The translations under genes were made by a program, and so were the position numbers. This document shows positions 1 to 11,109 of a stretch of 64,000 nt of DNA, piece after piece; position 1 is the first letter of the stretch, and every line of letters begins with the position of its first letter. Under the pieces are notes generated by a model, which saw nothing but the letters and a program-made list of their open reading frames with translations, did no database searches and was not told where the DNA came from. This DNA is from Symsagittifera roscoffensis. Its lineage: Eukaryota; Xenacoelomorpha; Acoela; Convolutidae. The stretch spans positions 5,938,193 to 6,002,192 of the forward strand of contig NC_087062.1 in assembly GCF_963678635.1 (NCBI RefSeq), in the 5' to 3' direction.

Positions 1-1325
1 GTACCAAAATTTTCAGGCTGGCTCAGTTTTTTTCGAGCAGAACTTCGGCAACCTTATTGAACCAAATAACAAGTTGATAATTGAGACATATCATTTTGTA
101 CTTGTCTTCGTGCAAAAAAAAAGATGAAACTTTTTCATTGAAATTGTCATCTTTGTTCCGAATTTTGAAGAAAATGCGGAATATTTGTGCTTGTTTTTTT
201 TATTTCATCAATTTTTGACTTTTTTGGCAAAAATTTTGACACCATCCGAGATATTTTTTCTTGAGATCAAGTCTAAACATATTTTACCTGTGATCGTTTT
301 TTGTTAAGTTATGGGGGTTTGATAAGTGCAAAGGGCTAATTTGGCTAATTTGTCATATATATTGCGGTCGTATAACACACAAAAACGGCAGTTTATTGCG
401 TTCAAAATTGAAATGAGGCGAACAATTTAATCTTATTAAAACAATATGAGACGCTAAATGCATCTTTTGTGTTTATATAGCGTGTGGGGGATAAAAAGAA
501 GAAAAACAATCATTTTTCGAGTATATCGAAAATTATTTATCCAAATTTTTCCTGAATGATCCTTGAAGTGCAGTCGGATCATTCAGGGCTTCACCCTGCT
601 ATACGAGCAGTCTGGTTGTTTCGGTTTTCGAAGAAAACCACGGAATATTTGTGCTCGCCGTGTTTTTTTTTCCAAAAATTTTTCGACTCTTCAACTAGTA
701 ATTTTTGAGGGAAATTTTAAATATTATTCGAAAAGTATTGTTATTTTGAGCTCAAACTCAGTAAGTTATTTCACCTGTTATCGTTTTTTGTGAAGTTATG
801 GATGTTTAAATTTTGTCAATTTGGGAAAAATAAATGCGCGATTCAAATCGTGCTTCTAACGCGCACGGAAGATTTTATCCATAATAGAAACAGTTCCAAT
901 TATGTTTGAGGCAAGCTCTTTAGTCTATCTAAAACTTTGCTAATTGCAAAACATTTCATTTTGTTTTTCACATGCCGTTTGGGGAGATGATTTACAAAAA
1001 AAAACATACAAAAAACTTTGTCAGTGTTTTTGAAATTGAATCAATTAGTCATTTTAAATTACTCCATAGAAATTCAAACGCAGTCGGAAAGTTCGTAGTT
1101 TAGCCCAGATACGAGCTGTGCAATTCATTTTTAAATTTTAACGTTTCATTTAAAAGCAAAACTACTCGATATTTGTTAAAGGGCAGCCAGGAATTTGAAA
1201 GCTCGCCCCTGATACGAACTACTTGTATTTGTAGTTATGTGCAAAATATTTTCATAATTTTTTTGAAAACGAAGCAATGCAATTGCAGAAAAAGGTCGAC
1301 TAAACTTAGATATATTTTTTTTCAG
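1..1325. repeat. Repeat-rich flank, no gene seen
   Basis: No coding exon is supported here. Two copies of a dispersed repeat (called R1 below) start near 151 and 611, each beginning with a variant of GTTCCGACTTTCGAAGAAAG. Short copies of a second repeat containing GGGCAGTC and GATACGAGC lie at about 566-612, 1080-1120 and 1183-1220. The last 50 bases end in a T-rich tract and CAG at 1323-1325, a good 3' splice site for the exon that follows, so at least the end of this stretch is probably intron. Confidence 0.6.
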
Positions 1326-2055
1326 GATTTGAAACCGACGGCAACATTGATGGAGAGGCGAACAAGTATTCAAAATGTCTGCTTAATCCACAAGAAACCC
1401 CTGAAGTTTTTCTGCAACAACCTCGGTTGTTTTAGAGAAATTTGCGAAGACTGCTGGATAGATGATCATGTCGGTCATCAAGTTGTTCCGTTGAAAACCG
1501 TCCTGAGCAAACAATTTGAAGACCTAGAAAGCAATTGGAAAAATATAGAGGAATGTCAAGATAAGAGCAGAAACTTGGTCACCGAATCTGTCAACCTCAA
1601 TGAAGATACACTGTCTCTAATGGAACAAATAGACCAGTTAGTAACATCTAAAAAGGATTTGCGCAAATGTGAAAACACTGAAGACTTTAAAATGTTCAAG
1701 CAAAATACTTTGGAAGAGTTGGAAAAGCATGAACAATTAATTGGGCGGATTGAAGATAGAGCTTGTTCAATAATTGCGTCAAGCAAACAAGTGAAAAGTT
1801 GTCTCAAAACTGCAAAGGATTATTTCCTCGAGGACACAGCGTGCGGTAGTTTTCAACTGATTGAAAATGTAGATCAAACTCGACGAGAATGGAAAGATAT
1901 GCGAATTTTAAACACCTTCAGCAACGTTGGCCGTGTTGACTTTTCTGTTTTTTGTCCCGTGAATCAGAAATTGTTTGTCCTAAGTGAACAAATCATCAAA
2001 GTATTCAGAATCAACCACAACTCGATTCAAAAGGAAACGGAATTTAGAATACAAG
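1326..2055 (+). CDS. B-box zinc-finger / coiled-coil protein, 5' exon
   Basis: This exon encodes a TRIM-like N-terminal half. After a possible start ATG at 1350 comes a B-box2 zinc finger (about 1374-1500) with the CHC-C-C-C-H-H pattern: C-x2-H, FFC, GC, EIC, DC, DDH, GH. A roughly 150-residue charged helical region follows, as in the TRIM coiled coil. No RING finger is present in this exon; it may lie on an exon left of the window or be absent. The exon follows a T-rich tract ending in CAG (1323-1325) and ends at AAG|GTAAT (2055/2056) in phase 1. TRIM proteins are often ubiquitin ligases or scaffolds, but without a RING no activity can be assigned. The 51 codons open upstream of 1326 look like intron read-through. 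The ATG at 1350 fits a start, but an upstream exon could also splice in. Confidence 0.72.
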
Positions 2056-3668
2056 GTAATAAGGGTTATGCAAGAGTTATCATAAGGCTACTCGGGTTGA
2101 AGTTGCATTGCATTTTAGAAAATTATCATAGATCTTTCATTTTTTTTGCATCGAGGTATCATTCATGTTGCAACTTCAACCCGGGTATATAAGAGTTATA
2201 AATAATTAAGATGTTCTGTTAGCATCTAAACTTATTTTTGAGCACCTCAAAAAGTATTGTTGTTCCGACTTTCGAAGAAAGTGCAGAATATTTACGCCTG
2301 TGGTAGTTGCTTTTATTCAGTCAATTTTCAACTTTTTAACGAAGCATTTTTCACCAAAGGTTTTTAAGCCATCAGAAAAAATTTTTGCCGCGAGTTTAAT
2401 ATTAAAGTAATTTTTTTCTGTGATCGTATTTCTTAAAGCTAAAGGAGCTTGAAAATTGCTAGTTTGGTCAACCTGGGATAATTACGCGCGATATACTTCA
2501 TGGTATGAACGCGTAAGCAGAGATTGATCCGTGTTAGAAATTGTTCCAAACCGACTTTCGAAGAAAGTGAGGAATACATGCTTGGCGCGGTTTTTTGTTC
2601 GAACCAATTTTACAAAAAGTTGACTGCGTATGTGTATCGATCAGCAGTTTTTCGTGGCTAGCCAAAAATTGCGGCTAGCCTAAAATTAGTAGGCACTACT
2701 CGATTGTTAGTTGATAGTGTGAGCGCGCGAATTATTAAAGCGAATTGAACCGCATTCATAATTGTTTTAAGCTGAATTGAGTCAAACTGATAAGTTATAG
2801 CGCGTTATGTTGAATATTGGCAGTGCAAAATTTTTGGTGAATTACAAATTTTGAACAGCCAGCAACAAGAGTTTGTGTCTAAATTAAAATGGTTTATTAG
2901 TTAGCCTCAATTCAGTTTGGAACAAGTGCGGGATAATTCGCCTTATGAATTCGCGCGTTAAAACTTTCAACTCGCAAGTGATCGTTTCCAATTCTTTTTA
3001 AGGTTTGTCGAAAGCATACCTCCTTGGCAAGCCGAAAATTGCTAACCGATACACATACGGAATCGACTTTTTATAAAATTCGTCTGAATAAAAAAACCAA
3101 CTCAAGCATATTTATTCCTCACTTTATTCGAAGGTTGGAAAAACAAGACTGCTCGCATCCAGCCAAAGCCTTGACTTCTCTGATATTTTTTAAACTGTAA
3201 GAAGTATTGCTCATTTTTAAAAACATTGATGAATTTTTCAATAAAAAATGAAAAAGTTTAAGTTTTTTTAGTTTTTTTTTTGTGAAAACCGTTCCCTATG
3301 TAAAGTACAAAATAAGAGTTTTTGAATGTAGCAGAGTTTTGGTTTTGTCCAATCAGCAAGCCTTGAATTAGTTTGGAGCAATTTCCAACACTGTTCAAAT
3401 CTCTGCTCACGCATTAATACCACGAAATTTATCGCTCGGTAATTGTCCCAAATTGGCCAAATTGGCAATCTTTAAACCCCCATAACTTGAAAAAAAAACA
3501 GGTGATTAGTTTTTAATTTGAGCTCACTTAACAGTACCCATCAGAATAATAAAAAGTTGACATTTTTGTGGGGAAAAAAACCACCCAGAGCACAAATATT
3601 CCGTCACTTTCTTCAAAAGTCGCGGAAACATTTATCTCATTAAAATCAAACTGAAAATGTTTGTACAG
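2056..3668. repeat. Intron of the B-box gene, filled with repeats
   Basis: The intron contains an R1 repeat copy (about 2258-2540), an inverted pair (2548-3140) whose arms share GTATGTGTATCGATC-like sequence in opposite orientations, and an inverted partial R1 copy at about 3540-3640. No coding sequence is seen. Confidence 0.55.
2548..3140. repeat. Foldback pair of R1-type arms
   Basis: About 105 bases at the left (CGACTTTCGAAGAAAGTGAG onward, through TGCGTATGTGTATCG near 2640) reappear inverted at the right (CGATACACATACGG near 3050 to the TTCGAAGGTTGG region near 3135). About 400 bases separate the arms. It looks like a decayed terminal-inverted-repeat element. Confidence 0.55.
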
Positions 3669-4381
3669 CCGCAGAGATTATTGGAGGACTGGCCTTGAGT
3701 GGAAGTGGCACTCTGTATGTCTATTACGTTAGAGATAGAAAGAGATTAGTGAGTGTGGTTAACAGAGAAACTGGGATAGTAGTGAGAAATATAACTAATT
3801 CAAAAGCAGATTTTTCTTTGCTCATGAAAATTCACGCTCATGAAAACATGTTATTACTGGTTGTGTGGCAATCAGGTCGGTACAAATGTGTGCATGTGTA
3901 CGAAAATGAAATTCACAAAAGAACTCTTCAGCTTGTAGTTGCAAGTGATAACAACTTCAGTTTTTTGTGTGGAACAGAATATTTGTTACTGGGGATAAGT
4001 GGAAACAAAATAGCAATAGTTGACCTCAGCCAGTCTGGATCTAGAGCCAAGTTCGAATCAATTCAGTTGGGTCAAATGGCATTTTTCAATAGACTATTCT
4101 GGATAGCGAGAGATGACGAAAAAAGTGGGCAAGGATATTTATTTACTAGTGACAGTTACGAAGATCATTTATCCAATAGGTCTTATGTTTATGAAATGAA
4201 CTTGAAGAATGTGGTGAATGGGACTACATTACTCCCAATGCAGATCCCGTTTATGAGTTGTTACGGCAACAAAAACATTTTATTCGAATGCGCTTTAGGA
4301 ACAGATCTTATTTTTTGCATGTGCGGAAAAAACGTTTTCGCGGAAAAAACATTTATGGTGAAACTATTAGCAAACCTATGA
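3669..4381 (+). CDS. B-box protein, 3' exon (beta-strand-rich C-terminal half)
   Basis: This is the second exon of the B-box gene. It follows TTTGTACAG at 3660-3668, and the split codon (G from 2055 plus CC from 3669) keeps the frame across a 1613 bp intron. The roughly 236-residue stretch has regularly spaced hydrophobic strands with turns such as SGSGTLYVYY and NKIAIVDL. This suggests a beta-propeller-like domain, as found after the coiled coil in many B-box proteins. No NHL or WD signature is clear enough to name. It ends at TGA 4379-4381. Expression and the polyadenylation site are not evident; no AATAAA was seen close to the stop. Confidence 0.7.
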
Positions 4382-4632
4382 AAAAAGCGATTATAATAGT
4401 CCTATTCTGCAACAATTACAATATTTTAGTTTCTACAGTAAATATCTTCAAATTGATTATAATCGATTATAAATATCATGTTTTTAGAAAACCAATGTCA
4501 AATTTTTTTCTTAACCAATATTAATTGATTATAGTTCATACAGAAAACCTTTCAAAATTTTTTTTCTTGATTGTTTCCACTAAAATTTAGACCCAAAACG
4601 AATGAACGATAGCCATTCATCATTATTACTGT

Positions 4633-4767
4633 CCCGGGTTGACCAAAATGTGCAACCATACGTCGCACCATGCATGGTTCCATCGAAGCCATGAAAACCT
4701 GCCGACGTATTTTTATGTTAAAATAACACATTTTCCATGCATGGCGCGACGTATGGTTGCACATTTT
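4633..4767. repeat. Near-perfect 33 bp inverted repeat next to a CCCGGGTTGACC end
   Basis: Arms 4645-4677 and 4735-4767 pair at 32 of 33 positions around the core CCATGCATGG. The arms begin directly after CCCGGGTTGACC at 4633-4644, the same end motif as the foldback elements at 50331 and 54987. A degenerate third copy of the arm lies at 4848-4895. The rest of 4382-5407 holds nothing else recognised. Confidence 0.6.
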
Positions 4768-5407
4768 TTTTATTATGGGGGACTTCAAATTAGACAATAT
4801 TGATACTTTTACCAGGGCTGCTGTCAATTTATATGTCACACTGGATGCTTGCAACGTATGGTTAATATGGTATCATGCATGGCGCGACGTATATATACTA
4901 TGGTACACGTCAGTTACGACCAAAACTTTATTCAAAAAAAATCCGAAAAATGTTTAAGTGCTGTATACCTTAATCGGATTGACAGTTAGACTATCTCAAG
5001 CAAGGCTTTGGTATACTCGATGATAATCATTGATACCTAATGATCCTGAGAGTTAATTTTGAGGTATCTAGGAACGGCCGTGTTTAAATGGTTATGACTC
5101 TACTGGTTATGGCGCTATTTTCGATAATTTCTAGCAAATAGTACGTACGTTTCGATAATAACTATTTTTTCGGAAATCAAAATCTGAAAATTCTAAAATT
5201 TTCAGTGGTGATGACAAAACAAAATACTAAAATAGGCTGGAGTTTTAACTCGTTTAAAATGGCCACTCCCAGATCCCAGGGGCAAACCGTAATTTTAATA
5301 CAAATATCAAAATATCATTAGTAACCAATGTTTATTATCTAGTGACCATTAATTATCATCTGAAGCAGGCAGTAAGCCTTAGAAACAATGACAAATACCG
5401 ATAAACA

Positions 5408-5880
5408 TTGAGAGCACCGATGAAATACCTGAAATTCTCAATTTCACACACAGTGGTCACAAGTACTTTTATTTTGATTCTGGGAAACCGCACAATCGAG
5501 TGTTGGTGTTTGCAACTTTACCTGCGCACGATTTGCTTTCTCTGCTCGAAATTTGTCGATGCGACGGAACGTTTTCAGTGGTACCAAATGACTTCAACCA
5601 AGTTAATACTGTTTATGGTGGGATCGAAAACACCGATGCCCTTGGCTTAAGCTCTTCTGCCCTCTAAGGTTCGAGATAGACATGGAAAACTTATTGGCTG
5701 CTTAGAGCAAACCGGAAAAAAGAAGTGATGGATTTTGAAGCCCATATTTGGAACGCCATTGAGAAAAAGCAGCCTGAAACAAAAATTCATTTCAGTTTTT
5801 GCCACTTGGGCCAGTCTGTAAGAAGCAATGTACTTAAACTGGGTTTACGAGCAAATACATGGACGATGATCAGCTTTGCC
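5408..5880 (+). pseudogene. MULE-type (FLYWCH-associated) transposase fragment
   Basis: Read in the frame that starts two bases before 5408, the plus strand gives a stretch with the hallmarks of the MULE transposase core: a CDGTFSVVP-type segment near 5570, then a DFEAHIWNAIEKKQPE-type segment and a FCHLGQSVRSNVLKLG-type segment (about 5720-5850). In intact relatives these follow each other as the catalytic D, the second D region and the CH-x-H region. Here the frame is closed by stops near 5665 and later, and the part between the first and second blocks is shortened. It is a dead fragment of a cut-and-paste transposon. No terminal repeats were found. Identification rests on motif recall, not on a search. 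Confidence 0.6.
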
Positions 5881-6975
5881 TGAATGTTAAAAACATTTCG
5901 GCTTGTCATTCGTTCCCGTTAACGATGTAATTGCAGTCGAAACCATATACAGAAGTGTTTAAATTTTGGACCTTTAATGTACAAGTATTCCAAAACTTTA
6001 TGCGATGCAAATTAGTTTTGATCTTTGAAATTTGTTTTTTTTTGTGCTTCATATTTATTTCCTGATGTGTTCAAAACCTTGTGACTCTGATTAAATCTAA
6101 ATATAAATATTATTGTTGATCTTCTGATCTAGTCTGTTTGATCTAACTGGCCGGGTTTTTTTCGGCTGAATTTTTTGTATTGAATGAGAAATTGTTGATT
6201 TTTGTGTAGATTCAAAGCAAAACTCTGGAAATCTTATTCTTAACCTGATCCTGCAGAATTTCGAACTTTGAAAACCTTTATCAACAAAAGGAGGATTGAA
6301 GAATTTCGCTAGGAGTTTTGAAAAATTTGAGGATCGTGTAGGGGATAAAATAAGTCTTCAATTTATCATCCAACGATTTTTTGATCAGCATTAAATTTTC
6401 GACTACATAAAACTTCTTTTCTTGTCAAAAATATTTCAGCAAAAAGCTTTCCAAAAAATCAGAAGTAAGCTCTTTGATTGAGAGTTTGTCTCTAATTAGA
6501 CCTTTAATTAGCGTCCAAAAACTTATAAAAAATTAGGAATTAACATGTATTGCATCAATAAGAAACCAAATGAAATTTTTTTTCTTTTGAAGTAATTCGA
6601 TGAAATTCAAATGTTTTTGTTAAACATTTTTCGAACAATGATTAAATTTTTTTTTGTAATAAATAAACAGCACACTTTTAAATAATTCTTATTTCTGATT
6701 AGTTGACCTCCAACAATCAGTGTTTCTAAAAAATTATTCAGTTCTGGTTGGGCAATAGCAAAGAAAAACTCATTTCATTCTGATTTTTTTCTACGTTAAA
6801 ACAAATGCTCCTTACTTTGTATTACTATTTGAAATTATTTTCAATTGTTCTGAACAATTCAGAGTTAGTAAAAATAACTTATTAACTTTCTTGGGACATT
6901 TTACTTTTATTCAATTTTGGCTTGTGCAAAATCTCCAATTGTTTTCAAATGCTTCCACTAAACAGGAATGAAAAA
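5881..6975. other. No feature recognised
   Basis: AT-rich sequence with no open frame of note and no clear repeat. Transition into the polymerase fossil that starts near 6976. Confidence 0.5.
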
Positions 6976-8421
6976 ATGAAAGGCAAGGATTGTGAGAAAA
7001 AGTACAGGAGAGCTGATGCAGCTCGACATCGCGACAGTTGTGTGCGAGGAAATATTGAATGTCCAGAATGCAATTATTGCACTTACAACCAGCAAAAAAT
7101 GAACTTCTGTACGAGCAAAAAGCACTAAAGTCAACCCAAATTCAACAAGTTGGTATCGTATTAGAATTTCCAAGCTAATATTTTTTTCTACGACATTGCA
7201 AGAAAGAGCACGGGTTGAAAGAATGATCATTTTCTCGCTGAGTTGAATTAAATCTTGGAAAATATGGAAAACAGTGATCAGCTACTAGATGAGTCGAATA
7301 CCTGTCAACACTTCTTGACAGATACGAGCCGGAAAATGGACGCTACAGGGTATTCAATTTTCAACTTACCAAACTACTTTCTGATCTAGTTAATTAAAAA
7401 CAAGATCAGGTCCTTGAAAAACTTGATTGTACAGAAAAAATCAACATTGCTATGGGATTTGTGTTTCAAAACATATAAACCGGTGATTAATGTTATTACG
7501 CTTATGAAAATAAAACAATCTTCGATAAATCAATGAGGCTTTGTATTAAAGCTTCGTATTAAAGTTTGTACAAATGAGAGACAAAATACAAATTGACATC
7601 CAGTTGATCACTCATAAAACAATTGTTGCGGCTTTGCTAAAAAACGTACCCATGGTATGTCCCGATATAGTGATTCTCCAACCACTCCTGAGTGATAACC
7701 GTGTTTAGTGTTTGATTTCGGATCAAAGCACAAAACAACCGTGCATTGACAATTTGTATTTTTTACGAGCGTTTGTAGCTCACTCTCATGGAACAACTAG
7801 TCTTGAAACATGCACATCCAAAACCTGTAATGAGTTTCATGAAAAAATATTTGCGATCTGAAACAGTTTCGTGGCGTTTAGATTGATATGCCAACAGTTG
7901 AAAATTTACTAAAGAAAAACACTTATATCTACAATATCGACACTGAAGATGGAGATTTTGTGGTTGATCTTTCTCGGAGAAACATCGGTAAACACAGGAG
8001 TACAATAAAGCTTCTTCGATACAACAATCACATTACTTAGGTCAAAAAAATCGACAACTTTTTCAAATGCTTCTAATGCCCAAGTTGCGACACATTTTTC
8101 CACAAGGCAGACAATTTCAACAAGCAACTACTACCCCAAAAATGTTTATATTCAAAAAGAGACGTTATTTGAAAACTGGATGGCCTAAATATTGAGTAAA
8201 CCAAAGAACAAACTTTATTCAAAAATGTCTCCATTTTCGACTTTGAATCAATTTGCATGCCATTTGAAGAACACCGACCGAAACAAACATTTGGCTTGTG
8301 AAGTATGAAACCATATCAGTGTCAGTCTCAGACATTTTGCTTGACAAACTTTTTCGTGTAAAAAAGATCCACAAGCCCTCATTATTGAAATGTTGGCAAT
8401 ATTGGCACTGTTGGCAGAAAA
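6976..8421 (+). repeat. Direct duplication inside polymerase fossil, unit 1
   Basis: About 1.45 kb, from the Cys/His finger region through the Exo I-like block, repeated almost unchanged at 8446-9905. The differences are scattered substitutions and small indels. Confidence 0.8.
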
Positions 8422-8445
8422 AAAAGAGTGAAAGGCACGGAAAAA

Positions 8446-9905
8446 GTGAAAGGCACGGATTGTGAGAAAAAAAACAGGAGAGCTGATGCAGCTTGACATC
8501 GCGAAAGTTGTGTGCGAGGAAATATTGTATGTCCAGAATGTAATTATTGCACTTACAACCAGCAAAAAATGAACTTCTGTACGAGCAAAAAGCACTAAAG
8601 TCAACCCAAAATCAATAAGTTGGGTATCGTATGAGATTTTACAAGCTAATATTTTTTTCTAAAACATTGCAAGAAAGAGCATGGGTTCAAAGAATGATCA
8701 TTTTCTCGCTGAGTTGAATTAAATCTTGGAAAATGTGGAAAAAAGTGATCAGCTACTAGATGAGTCGAATACCTGTCAACACTTCTTGACAGATACCGAG
8801 ACGGAAAAACGACGCTACAAGGTATTCAATTTTCAACTTTCCAAACAATTTTCTGATCTAGTTAATTAAAAACTAGATCATGTCTTTGAAAAACTTGAGT
8901 GTACAGGATAAATCAACATTGCTATGGGATTTGTGTTTCAAAACATATAAACCGCTGATTAATGTTAATATGCTTATGAAAATAAAACACTCTTTGATAA
9001 ATCAATGAGGCTTTGTATTAAAGCTTCGTATTAAAGTTTGTACACATGAGAGACAAAATACAAATTAACATCCAGTTGATCACTCATAAAACAATTGTTG
9101 CGGCTTTGCTAAAAAACGTACCCATGGTATGTCCCGATATAGTGATTCTCCAACCACTCCTGAGAGATAACCATGTTTAGTGTTTGATTTGGGATCAAAG
9201 CACAAAACAACCTTGCATTGACAATTTGTGATTTTTTCGAGCGCTTGTAGCTCACTTGCATGGAACAACTAGTCTTGAAACATGCACATCCAAAATCTTT
9301 AATGAGTTTCATGAAAAAAATTTTGCGATCTGAAACAGTTTCGTGGCGTTTCGATTGATAATATGCCAACAGTTGAAAATTTACTAGAGAAAAACACTTA
9401 TATCTACCACATTGACACTGAAGATGGAGATTTTGTGGTTGAGTTTTCTCGGAGAAGTATCGGTAAACACGAGAATACAAAAAAACTTCTACGATACAAA
9501 AACCACATTACTTAGGACAAAAAAATTGACAACTTCATCAAATGCTTCTTATGCCCAAGTTGCGACACATTTTTCCACAAGGCAGACAATTTCAACAAGC
9601 AACTACTACCCCAAAAATGTTTATATTCAAAAAGAGACGTTTTTTGAAAACTGGATGGCCTAAATATTGAGTATACCGAAAAACAAACTTAATTCAAAAA
9701 TGTCTCCATTTTCGACTTTGAATCATTTTGCATGCCATTTGAAGAACTAACACCAACCAAAACAAAAATTTGGCTTGTGGAGTATGAACCCATATCAGTG
9801 TCAGTCTCAGACAATTTGCTTGACAATTCTTTTCGTGTAAAAAAGATCCACAAGCCCTCATTATTGAAATGTTGGCAATATTGGCACTGTTGGCAGAAAA
9901 AAAAA
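8446..9905 (+). repeat. Direct duplication inside polymerase fossil, unit 2
   Basis: Second copy of the 1.45 kb unit. Only this copy runs on into the Exo II-like block and the rest of the gene, so unit 1 is probably the added copy. The antisense open frames of 60-123 codons that recur in both units are by-products of the duplication. Confidence 0.8.
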
Positions 9906-11109
9906 AGTAGAAGCGATCAAAATTTTTGGAAAGCAAAAAAACATCAAGAAGCTGCTTCATACGATTTTCAGCATCTCTAATGACCGAGGCAGTTTCAATA
10001 AAAGTGAAACCAGAGAAAAACGAGGAAAAAACATTCGGATGTTTTCACTCTCTTAGGATTCAGAAAAATCAATTGAATGATTCGATGGATCATCTAGAGA
10101 GGCACACCAATAACCTATCTTTGTTTGGGTTCAACAGTGGCCGGTATGATATAAACTTGATTACATCATACTTCATTCCCTAATTTATCAACTAAAAAAA
10201 TTGAACCTTCAGTCATCAAGAAAGCAAACGATTTTTTTTTCATCAAAATTGGAGACGTTCAGCTTCTGATGCAGCCACTACTTTATACTCTCTTCTAAAA
10301 GCTTACAAAGCCAGTGAGATGAAAGGATAATTTCCGTACGAGTGGTTTGATACTCCGATCAAGCTTGATGATCAACAGCTACCGTCATATGATAATTCTT
10401 ACTTTAAATTGGAGAACAGCAACTATCTCGATAAAAAAGTTGGTGATTATCAAAAACTTCTTCATATCGGGATATTTGAAGAGTAAGCCATGATAATACT
10501 CGGGCTAAAAACTGAATACTCTACGGGACTGGAAAACTGCAACTACATAAACTGTGTTCGGGAACAAGAAAAGATGCCAACAATCCGCAATTTTCTACAG
10601 TGGAATAACAGCAAAAATTTTCCTGTTCCTACCCTTAAAGCTATGCATAAAAATAATTGCATATTATCATGAAAAGGGGATAGACATGATAAACCTCGGA
10701 TGCACACAACTGAATCTAGCGAACATGTGACAACCCAAGTAAACCGACTATAATTTCTACCCATTTTGTTTGTAAGACGGTGAATTGAACGAAAACTTAC
10801 GGGAAGATATGACGGGTGGTCCCTCAATTGTTTTCACAAAAAAGCAGTACCAAATAAGATTTTTATTTGAAAATCAAATGTTTTTCCTAAACCAATCGTT
10901 GGTATTGATGCCAATCAATTACAACCTTATTCCATGCGTCAGGATGTGTCCACATGCTTGTACACAAGTTGGGACTACAATGAAGAAATACAAAATTTCA
11001 AGGCAAGTCAAAATCGAAATTGAACGTTTTAAAATATATTCATTTCTTTTTTCAAGCAACCAGAACTGAATATAAAATTGAGAGCTACTACACTACAAGA
11101 ACACAGAAA

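Noticed and set aside
7608-9480. Recurrent minus-strand ORFs of 60-123 codons
   Set aside because: They are antisense to the polymerase fossil and repeated only because the DNA is duplicated.
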